Below, one piece after another: positions 34,533 to 42,668 of a DNA stretch of 64,000 nucleotides (position 1 is its first letter; every line of letters starts with the position of its first letter). The notes under the pieces are model-generated. The model saw only the letters and a program-made list of their open reading frames with translations, made no database searches and was not told where the DNA came from. A program made the position numbers and the translations under genes. This DNA comes from Burkholderia ubonensis. Lineage in GTDB: Bacteria > Pseudomonadota > Gammaproteobacteria > Burkholderiales > Burkholderiaceae. The stretch is taken from assembly GCF_902833085.1 (NCBI RefSeq), contig NZ_CADFEB010000007.1:457060-521059 (forward strand), written 5' to 3'.

Positions 34533-34556
34533 CGAAGCGGCGTCATGCGCGGCGAA
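34533..34556 (-). promoter_or_regulatory. hrpII box for the second HrpB1-like gene
   Basis: On the minus strand, TTCG at 34556-34553, 16 bases, TTCG at 34536-34533. The nearest YANNNT (CATCGT at 34497-34492) is 35 bases away, a little far, so the promoter is weaker evidence than the others. It forms a divergent pair with the box at 34603-34626. Confidence 0.6.
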
Positions 34557-34602
34557 GCGGGGCGCGTCGCGCGGCGGCGGCGCGCGATGCGCGTCCGGTC
34601 GT

Positions 34603-34663
34603 TTCGGCCGCCGCGACGTCGCTTCGCGCGCTTCGCCGCGCGTGCGAACACGCTGCCTAAGCT
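34603..34663 (+). promoter_or_regulatory. hrpII box and -10 for the harpin-like gene
   Basis: TTCG at 34603-34606, 16 bases, TTCG at 34623-34626, then TAAGCT at 34658-34663 after 31 bases. Transcription would start near 34670, about 77 bases before ATG 34747. Confidence 0.85.
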
Positions 34664-34746
34664 TGTCGTCGAACCGCGGGCACACGAAGGCCGCGCGCGT
34701 TCCTTTACTTTTCCATCAATCGATTCACATTCATAGCGAGACGGTC

Positions 34747-35304
34747 ATGAGCGTAAACGGCATTTCGAACACGACTCTCAATCCGACGCAGTTCAACTCG
34801 TCGTCGACGTCGGGCAGCCGCGATCAGAAGATCGAGGAGCTGCTCCACGAAATCGAGGAGCTGCTGATGCAGGACGATTCGGGCGGCGGCGACGACACGA
34901 ACGTCGGCGACGATCCGTCCGGCAACACGCCGACGGGCAACAACACGCCGGGCGGCAAGAACGGCCCGACCAACCACGCCGTGACGCCGACCGGCGGCAA
35001 GCCCGGTGAGGACATGCGCGACGTGAAGCTGAACACGAAGGCGGGCGGCGAGGCGCTGCACCTGAAGATGGACTCGCAGGGCAACCTGTACAACGGCAGC
35101 GGCAATTCGGTCGGCACCGTCGACAAGGACGGCAACGTGAAGCTGAACTCAGGCGCGACGAAGGAGCTGGAGCGCCTCGAGACGGGCGGCAATCCGTTCG
35201 TGAACGCACACGTCGGCAAGCAAGGCGCGGGCGGCAACATGGAGTTCACGTCGGACGAAGTGACGGTGAGCGCGGGCGACCTCAAGCAGAAGGCCGACTT
35301 CTGA
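34747..35304 (+). CDS. Harpin-like secreted T3SS protein
   Basis: A 185-residue acidic protein with no cysteine and no tryptophan, rich in Gly, Asn, Ser and Asp, the classical makeup of harpins (HrpN, PopA, Hpa1). The N-terminal 25 residues are Ser/Asn/Thr-rich, a short helix with coiled-coil character follows (DQKIEELLHEIEELLMQD, about 28-45), then a Gly/Pro/Asn-rich middle (46-85) and a beta-rich C-terminal half. It has no Sec signal. It lies under a hrpII promoter and a GAGACGG site precedes the ATG. Harpins are exported by the T3SS and help translocation or act outside the host cell. No close family member is recognised. Confidence 0.83.
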   Translation: MSVNGISNTTLNPTQFNSSSTSGSRDQKIEELLHEIEELLMQDDSGGGDDTNVGDDPSGNTPTGNNTPGGKNGPTNHAVTPTGGKPGEDMRDVKLNTKAGGEALHLKMDSQGNLYNGSGNSVGTVDKDGNVKLNSGATKELERLETGGNPFVNAHVGKQGAGGNMEFTSDEVTVSAGDLKQKADF

Positions 35305-35431
35305 CCGTGCGGACGACGCGGCGCGGCGGCACTGGACAAGCGCTTTCGAATCGGGTCACACTGCGCGCTCGCGCCGCCGCGTCGCGGCCCGTCCAATCAT
35401 TCGCGGACCGCGACGTCCGCCGGAGCAGAAC

Positions 35432-36526
35432 TTGAGCGTGCCGCAACGGGCCGATGCCCGAATCTTCGAGGTGATGCAGGCCCGGCAGGCGTGGGGCACG
35501 CTCGCGCTCGACCGCGACGGCGCGATCGTCGCGGCCACCGAGCGCGCTCACGCGCTGTTCGGCCGCACGCTGCCGGCCGGGCTGCCGCTCGCCGCCTTGC
35601 TCGGCGATGCGGCGCACGCGGCGTTCGCGGATCCCGCCGCGCTGTTCGACGCACTCGAACAAGGATTCGAATTCGAATCCGACGATGCGATCCTGTGGCT
35701 CACGCTGCAGCCGGTCGAGCACGATCCGGTGCTCGCGGCGACGGTCACGGTCGCCGACGTCACGCCGCTGCGCCGCGCGCTCGACGAGCGCGTTGCGTCG
35801 CTGCGCTTTCTTGCGCACGACCTGCGTTCGCCGCAGAATTCGATTCTCGCGCTGACCCAGCTGCACGACGCCGATCCCGACGCGTTCGCCGCCTGCGGCG
35901 GCCTCGAACGGATCGCGCAGCTCGCGCGGCACGCGCTGCTGCTCGGCCAGGACTACCTCGTCGCGTCGGCGGCGGACGATCTCCGGCAGCGCCATTTCGT
36001 GCGCTTCGACCTGCGCAAGATGCTGCGCGAGCTCGTGCCGAAGCTCGAAGTGGGCGCCGTCTATCGCGGCGTCTCCTTGCAGCTCTGGCTCGACGACGCC
36101 GCGCCGCTGTGGTTGCGCGGCGCGCGCGTGTTCGTCGCCCGCGCGCTGCAGAACCTGATCGACAACGCGGTGCAGGCGTCGCGGCAGGGCGCACGCGTCG
36201 AGATCCGGCTGCACGTGCGCGACGCGCACGCGGAACTGACGATCCGCGACTGGGCGGGCGGCCTGCCCGGCCTCGCGACGGACGCCCGGATGACGGATTT
36301 CGCGCCGCTCGCCAAGCGCGGCTCGATGGGCTTCGGCCTCGGGCTGCAGCTCGCCGCGCAGGTGGTGGCCGCGCATGCGGGCGCGCTGTACGCCGAATCG
36401 AATCGCGGCGTCGGCACGACGTTCGTGATGCGTCTGCCGATGCTCGCGCCGGCGGCCGGCGCGGCGCCGCCGGCCGTGCCAGAAGGCATCGCGCGCTGGC
36501 GCGCGAGCGTCGCGCCGGACGGCTGA
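35432..36526 (+). CDS. Soluble sensor histidine kinase of the T3SS locus
   Basis: A 364-residue kinase without membrane helices. The N-terminal 110 residues look PAS-like (WGTLALDRDGAIVAATERAHALF); the phospho-acceptor H129 lies in FLAHDLRSPQNSI, and the ATP-binding domain has LIDNAVQAS (N box), DWAGGLPG (G1) and GFGLGLQLA (G2). TTG 35432 was taken as start because GGAG stands seven bases before it; ATG 35474 is the alternative. It lies directly before the response regulator gene (gap 46 bases), so they form a two-component pair, comparable to the HpaS/HrpG arrangement controlling hrp genes in Xanthomonas. The signal is unknown but would be sensed inside the cell. Confidence 0.88.
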   Translation: MSVPQRADARIFEVMQARQAWGTLALDRDGAIVAATERAHALFGRTLPAGLPLAALLGDAAHAAFADPAALFDALEQGFEFESDDAILWLTLQPVEHDPVLAATVTVADVTPLRRALDERVASLRFLAHDLRSPQNSILALTQLHDADPDAFAACGGLERIAQLARHALLLGQDYLVASAADDLRQRHFVRFDLRKMLRELVPKLEVGAVYRGVSLQLWLDDAAPLWLRGARVFVARALQNLIDNAVQASRQGARVEIRLHVRDAHAELTIRDWAGGLPGLATDARMTDFAPLAKRGSMGFGLGLQLAAQVVAAHAGALYAESNRGVGTTFVMRLPMLAPAAGAAPPAVPEGIARWRASVAPDG

Positions 36527-36572
36527 GCGCGCGCGTTCTCCCTCAATTCGCTTGACGACCCCTGATTTCACG

Positions 36573-37322
36573 ATGTCCGAACCGAACATGCAGCGCACCG
36601 TGCAGCAGCCCAAGCAGATCGTCGTCGTCGAGGACGATCCGGTGCAGCGCACGCTGCTCGTCACCTGGCTCAAGGCCGAGGGCTACCGCGTCGAGGCGTT
36701 CGACGACGGGCTCGACGCGCGCCGCTTCCTCGGCGACAGCTGGGCCGACCTGCTGCTGCTCGACTGGGACCTGCCCGGGATGACCGGCGAGCGGCTGCTC
36801 GCGTGGGTGCGCGGCCGCGCGCGCTCGATCGTCCCGGTGATCTTCCAGACCGTGCATTCGGACGAAGAGGACATCGTGAAGATCCTCGACGCCGGCGCGG
36901 ACGACTTCCTCGTCAAGCCGCTCGAAAAGCAGACGCTGCTCGCGCGCGTGCGCGCGCTGCTGCGGCGCTTCGCGGCGCTGTCGGTCGACAGCGGGCGCAT
37001 GCAGCTCGGCGGCTACGTGCTGGCGCGCGCGACGCTGACCGTGTCCGACGACGGCGCGTCGCACGCGTTCAGCGCGAAGGAATTCGACATTCTCTGGCAC
37101 CTGGCCGAGCATCCCGGCACCGTCGTGCAGCGGCAGGACCTGCTGCGGCTCGTGTGGGGCGCGGACGCGTCCGCGCAGACCCGCACGGTCGACATGTACG
37201 TGAGCCGGCTGCGCAGCCGGCTGAAGGCGGCGGGCATCGGCTGGACCGTGCATGCGGCCTACGCGACCGGCTATCGCCTGAACCTGGGCGCGGACGCGGA
37301 ACCGGCGGATCGCGCATCGTGA
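36573..37322 (+). CDS. OmpR/PhoB-type response regulator, HrpG-like candidate
   Basis: A 249-residue regulator with a receiver domain (phospho-acceptor D64 in LLLDWDLPGM, lysine in DDFLVKPLE) and a C-terminal winged-helix DNA-binding domain (TVVQRQDLLRLVWG, YVSRLRSRLKAAG, YATGYRL). Partner of the kinase just upstream. HrpG, the OmpR-type regulator that raises hrpX/hrpB expression, has the same domain make-up and place in the hierarchy, but orthology is inferred from context. ATG 36573 was chosen over TTG 36552. The stop overlaps the next gene (GTGA). Confidence 0.88.
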   Translation: MSEPNMQRTVQQPKQIVVVEDDPVQRTLLVTWLKAEGYRVEAFDDGLDARRFLGDSWADLLLLDWDLPGMTGERLLAWVRGRARSIVPVIFQTVHSDEEDIVKILDAGADDFLVKPLEKQTLLARVRALLRRFAALSVDSGRMQLGGYVLARATLTVSDDGASHAFSAKEFDILWHLAEHPGTVVQRQDLLRLVWGADASAQTRTVDMYVSRLRSRLKAAGIGWTVHAAYATGYRLNLGADAEPADRAS

Positions 37323-38791
37323 CGCCGCGCGCGGCCGTGTCGGCCGCCGCGCTGGCGCTCGCGCTCGCCGGCCATGTGCCCGCACTGCACGCGGTGCCGC
37401 TGACGTGGCCGCTCGCGCGCTTCGACTATCGCGTCGGCCCGGTGAACGCCGCCGACGCGTTGAGCGAGCTGAGCCGCCGTTCGGGCGTCGCAATCGACAT
37501 CGAGACAGACGCACCGTGCCGGCTCGACGTGCGCGACGCACTGCCGCCGCAGCGCTTCGCCGACTGGGTCGCGCGCACCTGCGGGCTCGCGTCGTACTAC
37601 GACGGCGCGGTGCTGCAGCTCGTCGCGCCCGCTGCATTCGAGCGCGCGGCGGTGCGGCTCAATTACGCGACGCCCGCCGAGCTGCGCGCGACGCTCGCGC
37701 GGCAGCGGATCGTCGACGCGCGCCGGCGGCCCGGCTACGACGACGCGGCGCGGATCGTGCGGGTTGCCGGCCCGCCGCGCTACGTCGCGCTCGTGCTCGC
37801 CGCCGCGCGCGCGCTCGACGAGGCCGCGCAGGCGCGGGTTCGGACCGAGACGCGCGCGTTCCGGCTGCGCTTGCGCGCGGCGGCCGACCACGCGGCGCGC
37901 GGTGACGCGGGCGATACGGTCGTGCCGGGGCTGGCGACGCGGCTGCGCCGCCGGCTCGAGCAGGACGGCGGCGCGCCGCGCGCGGTGCCGGGCGTGCGCG
38001 AATTCACCGCGTCGCTGCCGATCGTCGACGCGGACGCACGCTCGAACACCGTGCTGATCCGCGACGTGCCCGCGCGGCTGGCGCGCGACGCGCGGCTCGT
38101 CGCGCAGCTCGATACGCTGCCGGCGTCGATACGGATCGACGCGTTCGGCGTGACGCTCGCGCCCGCGCGGCTCGACGCGCTGGGGCTGCGGTGGCGCGAC
38201 GGCGCGCAGGCGTCCGGATCGTCCGAACTTGCCGGCGCATCCACCCCGCGCGTCGCGATCGCGCCCGCGCCGGACGGCTGCGCGGCAACGCGCGCACGCG
38301 TTGCCGAACTCGCCGCGCACGGCGACGCGTCGATCGACGCCGACGGTTCGACGCTGACGCTCCCCGACGGCAGCGCGGATTTCGGCCGTCTGCGGCAGGT
38401 GTTCGTCGCGTCGGGCGACGGCGATGCACGCTCGCTCGACGCGCAGCGCAACGGCTTCGCGATGCGGGTCACGCCGCGCGAGACTGCGCAGGCGGGCCGC
38501 TACGCGCTCGACATGCGGATCGTCGAGCGCTGGGCGGACGGCGCGTCGCCGTCGCGCGAAACCGTGTCCGGCGTGACGCTCGCGGCAGGGGAATGCGCGG
38601 CGCTCGCGCTGCCGCTTGCCGCCGGGCGGGGGGAGCAGCGGCTCGTGCTGGTGACGCCGCGCGTGAGCGCCGCCAGCCCGCCCGAACCCGCGAAGCCCGC
38701 GGTACGGCCGCGCGCGCCGTCGCGAGCGCATCCGCCGGCGACGCAAGACGACCTCGGCCTCAGGGCGCAGACGCGCCTGCTCGGCAATTGA
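37319..38791 (+). CDS. Secretin-like protein with reduced C-terminal barrel domain
   Basis: A 490-residue exported protein starting at GTG 37319 within the response-regulator stop. After a signal peptide (about 1-27) it follows the T3SS secretin SctC of this window through the N0 and N1 domains: ASYYDGAVLQLVAP matches SctC WYYDGTVLYVTP, VRVAGPPRYVALV matches VAGPPRYVELV, and IVDADARSNTVLIRDVP matches IQADPRTNSILVRDVP. The final RLVLVTPRV also matches. Between them the beta-barrel secretin core is shortened and hardly recognisable, so a working pore is unlikely. It could be a secretin-associated ring protein, a decayed paralogue or a sensor partner of the two-component pair. The C-terminal 40 residues are Pro/Ala/Arg-rich. 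Confidence 0.8.
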   Translation: MTPRAAVSAAALALALAGHVPALHAVPLTWPLARFDYRVGPVNAADALSELSRRSGVAIDIETDAPCRLDVRDALPPQRFADWVARTCGLASYYDGAVLQLVAPAAFERAAVRLNYATPAELRATLARQRIVDARRRPGYDDAARIVRVAGPPRYVALVLAAARALDEAAQARVRTETRAFRLRLRAAADHAARGDAGDTVVPGLATRLRRRLEQDGGAPRAVPGVREFTASLPIVDADARSNTVLIRDVPARLARDARLVAQLDTLPASIRIDAFGVTLAPARLDALGLRWRDGAQASGSSELAGASTPRVAIAPAPDGCAATRARVAELAAHGDASIDADGSTLTLPDGSADFGRLRQVFVASGDGDARSLDAQRNGFAMRVTPRETAQAGRYALDMRIVERWADGASPSRETVSGVTLAAGECAALALPLAAGRGEQRLVLVTPRVSAASPPEPAKPAVRPRAPSRAHPPATQDDLGLRAQTRLLGN

Positions 38792-38976
38792 TGCCTAATC
38801 GGCTCATTATTAAAATGGCGATCGCGCCCGATTTTACCGCTGGACGGCAAACGTCTATTGGAATTAATGCGGAAAGTCAATTAACGCAGATTTTTGCGTG
38901 TTTATATTGTTTTTTTCCGGTTTTAGATCGACGGCTAAAAATGCCGGATCGGGCGCGCGTGTGGCTAACAGGTTAA

Positions 38977-40080
38977 CTAACGGTTAACAATGGACTGCAT
39001 CATTTCGTGCAGCTCGATCCGGTTGTAAGTCGCCCGTAACGCGTCCTTCGTCGTGATCCGGTTGCGGGCCGCGAGCGCGGCGAGATCGTCGTTCAGCGAG
39101 CGCGACATGTTGTCCTCGCGGCGCCGCAGGAACTCGTTGACGAGGTGCAGCTTCGTCGGGTCCGCGATCAGCTTCGCGACCTGGTTGTTGTTGTTGAACA
39201 GCAGCTCGCTCGCGAGCACGAGGCTCTCGCCGTCCGCGCTCGGCACGAGGCTCTGGCAGACGATGCCGATCAGCGATTCGGCGAGCGCGACCGCGTGCCG
39301 GTCGCGCTGCTCGACCGGAAAGAACGACAGCAGCTTGTTGAGCGCGCTGACCGCGCTGCCCGTGTGCATCGTCGCGAGCACGAGGTGCCCCGATTCGCCC
39401 GCCTGCAGCAGCGTGTCGGCCGTCTGCGCGTCGCGCACCTCGCCGACCATCACCACGTCCGGCTTCTGCCGCAGCGCCTCGCGCAGCCCGTGCTGGAAAT
39501 TCGGCGTATCGGTCGGCACTTCGCGCTGCGAGATGATCGACTCGCGGCGCTCCAGATAGTATTCGATCGGCTCCTCGATCGTGACGATATGCGTGTTGCG
39601 CGTCGCGTTGACGTGCTCGAGCAGCGACGCGATCGTCGTCGTCTTGCCCGAGCCCGTCGGGCCGGTGACGAGGATGATGCCCTTCGTGTTGTCGAGCATC
39701 GAGCGCACGTAGACGGGCAGGCCGAGCTCCTCGAGGGGCAGCGGCTTGAGCGGCAGGCGGCGCATCGAGATCACGATCTTGCGGCCGCCGCCCGCGCGGT
39801 ATACGTGGCAGCGCAGCCGGCAGCGCGTGAGGACGAACGGGCGGTCGAGCGTGCCTTGATGCAGCGCGCTCTCCCAGTGCTCGTCGATCGCGTCGAGCAG
39901 CGGCCGCATGTCGTCGGCGAGCACCGGCTCGTCGCTCGTCTCGACCCAGCCGCGCGGCGTCTTGATCGTGATGGGGCGATCCTGTTCGATGTGGATGTCG
40001 GTGAACATCTGCTTCAGGTCGATCAGGCCGAGGACTTCACCCGCGAGATCGCGCAGCGGGGCGGCGGCATGCTGGTTCAT
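38977..40080 (-). CDS. pilT: PilT-type pilus retraction ATPase
   Basis: A 367-residue secretion ATPase of the PilT/PilU group. Walker A is GPTGSGKTTT (140-149), Walker B VVMVGEVRDAQT, and the His box GHLVLATMHTGSA. The C-terminal helix region (QVAKLIADPTKLHLV) is a changed version of the PilT AIRNLIRE motif. ATG 40080 was taken as start; no strong ribosome-binding site is seen and the frame is open further upstream through the A+T-rich gap. It is read away from the type IVb pil cluster across a 307-base divergent region. R64-type thin-pilus clusters do not usually include a retraction ATPase, so its pairing here is notable. Confidence 0.9.
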   Translation of the reverse strand: MNQHAAAPLRDLAGEVLGLIDLKQMFTDIHIEQDRPITIKTPRGWVETSDEPVLADDMRPLLDAIDEHWESALHQGTLDRPFVLTRCRLRCHVYRAGGGRKIVISMRRLPLKPLPLEELGLPVYVRSMLDNTKGIILVTGPTGSGKTTTIASLLEHVNATRNTHIVTIEEPIEYYLERRESIISQREVPTDTPNFQHGLREALRQKPDVVMVGEVRDAQTADTLLQAGESGHLVLATMHTGSAVSALNKLLSFFPVEQRDRHAVALAESLIGIVCQSLVPSADGESLVLASELLFNNNNQVAKLIADPTKLHLVNEFLRRREDNMSRSLNDDLAALAARNRITTKDALRATYNRIELHEMMQSIVNR

Positions 40081-40387
40081 TTGGGCGATTCGAATGAATG
40101 GAATGGGCGGCGCAATGCGCGCGGTGACTGGGAATTTGAATGGTCTATTTAATTTTGCACGCAAACTAGCTTTTGTCAAACTGTTCGGGGTATATTTGCC
40201 GCGCAATAATCAATTCAATAATGCGACTGCATGCGTAGACCTATTATGTAAAGCCGAGGTAATCCCGGAATCGGAAAGTCTTTTCCGACCGCGCAGGCGT
40301 TCCGAGGCGTCGGATGCGGCCTCCGGGATCGACACTCGGCAAAGCGCGGGGCCAGCGGCGCACGGCAGTCGAGTAACGAGGACATTC
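40081..40387. promoter_or_regulatory. A+T-rich divergent region between the PilT gene and the pil cluster
   Basis: No gene is seen. The stretch is markedly A+T-richer than its surroundings, mainly at 40120-40260 (many TATT, AATAAT and ATTTAATT runs). It must hold the promoters of both the PilT-type gene and the pil operon. No TTCG-N16-TTCG box is present in either direction. Confidence 0.6.
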
Positions 40388-40906
40388 ATGATGCACGGCG
40401 CCACGGTCGCCGCGGCCGCGTTCATCGCGCTCGCGCTTTCTGCAACCGACTGCGCGGCGAGCGGCCCGCCCGTCGGCACCGATCCGGCGCCGGGCGGCCC
40501 GTTTGCCGAGCGCTTCGATCACGCGCCGCTGACGGCGCAGCGCGGTGACGTCTTTCGCGCACCGGCTTCGGCCGGGGCCGCGCCGGGCGCGCAGGCGCTG
40601 CCCGCGGCGGCGACAGCGACGACGGCGGCCGCCGCGCCTGTCCCGGCCGCGTCGAGCTGGGACGTGCGCGCATCCGACGGCACGATTCGCGGCGTGCTGT
40701 CGCGCTGGGCGCGCACGGCGGGCTGGCAGCTCGTCTGGGATGCGCCGGTCGATTTCAGCATCGACGCGCAGGCGACGCTGCGCGGCTCGTTCGAGGACGC
40801 GCTGCAAGCGCTCGTCGCGAGTCTCGGCCGCACGTCGACGCCGATCCAGGCGATTCTCTATCAAGGCAATCATGTGTTGCGCGTCGTCGCGCAAGGAGCG
40901 GGCTGA
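40388..40906 (+). CDS. pilL: TcpQ/PilL-type type IVb pilus protein
   Basis: A 172-residue exported protein: signal peptide to about residue 24, an Ala/Pro-rich linker (60-85), then a TcpQ-type C-terminal domain (GTIRGVLSRWARTAGWQLVWD and FEDALQALVASLG). In type IVb pilus systems this protein (C-terminal domain of PilL in R64, TcpQ in Vibrio) assists the outer-membrane secretin. It is first in the operon; its stop overlaps the pilN start by one base (TGATG). Confidence 0.83.
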   Translation: MMHGATVAAAAFIALALSATDCAASGPPVGTDPAPGGPFAERFDHAPLTAQRGDVFRAPASAGAAPGAQALPAAATATTAAAAPVPAASSWDVRASDGTIRGVLSRWARTAGWQLVWDAPVDFSIDAQATLRGSFEDALQALVASLGRTSTPIQAILYQGNHVLRVVAQGAG

Positions 40907-42657
40907 TGCGCGTCTTTTTCGTCATTTCGTTACTCGCAGCGCTGCTGAGCGGCTGCACCGGGCTGCGCAGCGGCATCGAGCGGGACGCGCAACGCGATTC
41001 GAACGAATCCGGCGCGCTGCTGAAGCGCGTATCCGACGGCGACAACAGCGTGCACGCGCTCGCGCCCGTCGTCGTGAACGACGGGTTATGGGTGTCGGCG
41101 GGCGCCGTCAAGCTGCAGCACGGCGAGCAGTTGCCGTCGCTGTTCGACGAGCCCGCGTCGTTTGATCGCCCGGTCGCTTCGTTGTCCGAATTCGCCGAGC
41201 AGGTCACGCGGCTCACGCAGGTGCCGACGCAGGTTGCCGCGAGCGCGCAGCAGGCGGCCGCGCGTTCGCAGAACGGCGGCGCGGACGGCGCCGCGCGCAG
41301 CGCGCCCGCGTTCCTCGACGCGTCGGGCGCTCGCTCGGTGCCGCCGCTGCCGCCCGGCATGCCGGCCGGCGCGTCGTCCGGCGGCGGCAAGGCGGGCGGC
41401 GGCGGTGCGGGTTCGGACGGCGGCGGCACGTCGTTCGCGCCGGTGCGGATCGTGTATGCGGGCGGCACGCTGCGCGGCCTGCTCGACGCGGCGTGCGCGC
41501 GCTTCGGCGTCTTCTGGAAATACGAGCAGGGCACGATCCGCTTCTTCTTCACCGATACCCGCACGTTCCAGGTCAACGCGATTCCCGGCGACTCGTCGCT
41601 GAACGCGTCGGTGGTGAGCGGCGCGACGAGCGACGGCACGTCGGGCGGCTCGCAGTCCGGCGGCGCGGGCGGCGGCGGCAACGGCGCGAATTCCGGCTCG
41701 ACGGGCCTCACCGCGAACAACACGGCGAACACCGCGGTGAACTCGCAGCTGTCGGTGTTCAACGGCCTGCAGAGCGCGATCCAGTCGATGCTGTCGCGCT
41801 ACGGCAGCTCGGTGTCGTCGCCGGCCACCGGCTCGATCTCGGTGACCGACACGCCCGACGTGCTCGAGCGCGTCGCCGCGTTCATGACGCAGCAGAACCG
41901 CTCGCTGTCGCGGCAGGTGCTGCTCAACGTGACCGTGCTCAGCGTGTCGCTGAAGGCGGGCGACGCGTACGGGATCGACTGGAGCCTCGTCTACAAGACG
42001 ATGTCGGCGAGCTTCGGCATCACCAACCCGTTCACGCCGGCGGCGCTGACGACGACGCCCGCCGACCTGTCCGCGACCGTGCTCAGCCCGACGAGCCGCT
42101 TCAACGGCACGAAGCTGCTGATTCGCGCGCTGTCGGAGCAGGGCACGGTGCGGCGCAAGACGTCGGCGTCGGTCACGACGCTCAACAACCAGCCGGTGCC
42201 CGTGCAGGTCGCGACGCAGACGGGCTACCTCGCGTCGGTGTCGACGACCAACACCGCGAACGTCGGCTCGTCGACGGCGCTCACGCCGGGCACCGTGACG
42301 ACCGGCTTCAACATGACGCTGCTGCCGCACGTGCTCGACGACGGCACCGTGATGCTGCAGTTCTCGACGAACATCTCGGCGCTGCTGCAGCTGAAGAACG
42401 TGACGAGCAGCGAGGCCAAGGACTCGACGCGGATCCAGACGCCCGACGTCGACATGCGCAACTTCCTGCAGCGGGTCGCGATGAAGTCGGGCGAGACGCT
42501 CGTCATCAGCGGCTACGAAGGCACGAACGATTCGCTCGACGAGCAAGGCGTCGGCACGCCGAAGATGATCGCGCTCGGCGGCGGCTACGAGGCGCAGCGC
42601 CAGCGCGAGGTGATCGTGATCCTGATCACGCCCGTCACGCAGCGCGGCGGCGCGTGA
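40906..42657 (+). CDS. pilN: Type IVb pilus secretin lipoprotein PilN
   Basis: A 583-residue outer-membrane secretin of the PilN/BfpB group. A lipobox LLSGC places the lipid-bearing cysteine at residue 17. A Gly/Ser-rich linker lies at about 145-180 and again near 240-265. The C-terminal secretin domain includes the conserved QVLLNVTVLSVSLKAGDAYG, SVTTLNNQPVPVQVATQTGY and GFNMTLLPHVLDDGTVMLQF regions. It forms the pore through which the pilus leaves the cell. Followed by pilO with the stop overlapping a possible GTG start. Confidence 0.93.
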   Translation: MRVFFVISLLAALLSGCTGLRSGIERDAQRDSNESGALLKRVSDGDNSVHALAPVVVNDGLWVSAGAVKLQHGEQLPSLFDEPASFDRPVASLSEFAEQVTRLTQVPTQVAASAQQAAARSQNGGADGAARSAPAFLDASGARSVPPLPPGMPAGASSGGGKAGGGGAGSDGGGTSFAPVRIVYAGGTLRGLLDAACARFGVFWKYEQGTIRFFFTDTRTFQVNAIPGDSSLNASVVSGATSDGTSGGSQSGGAGGGGNGANSGSTGLTANNTANTAVNSQLSVFNGLQSAIQSMLSRYGSSVSSPATGSISVTDTPDVLERVAAFMTQQNRSLSRQVLLNVTVLSVSLKAGDAYGIDWSLVYKTMSASFGITNPFTPAALTTTPADLSATVLSPTSRFNGTKLLIRALSEQGTVRRKTSASVTTLNNQPVPVQVATQTGYLASVSTTNTANVGSSTALTPGTVTTGFNMTLLPHVLDDGTVMLQFSTNISALLQLKNVTSSEAKDSTRIQTPDVDMRNFLQRVAMKSGETLVISGYEGTNDSLDEQGVGTPKMIALGGGYEAQRQREVIVILITPVTQRGGA

Positions 42658-42668
42658 CGGAGCCGGCG

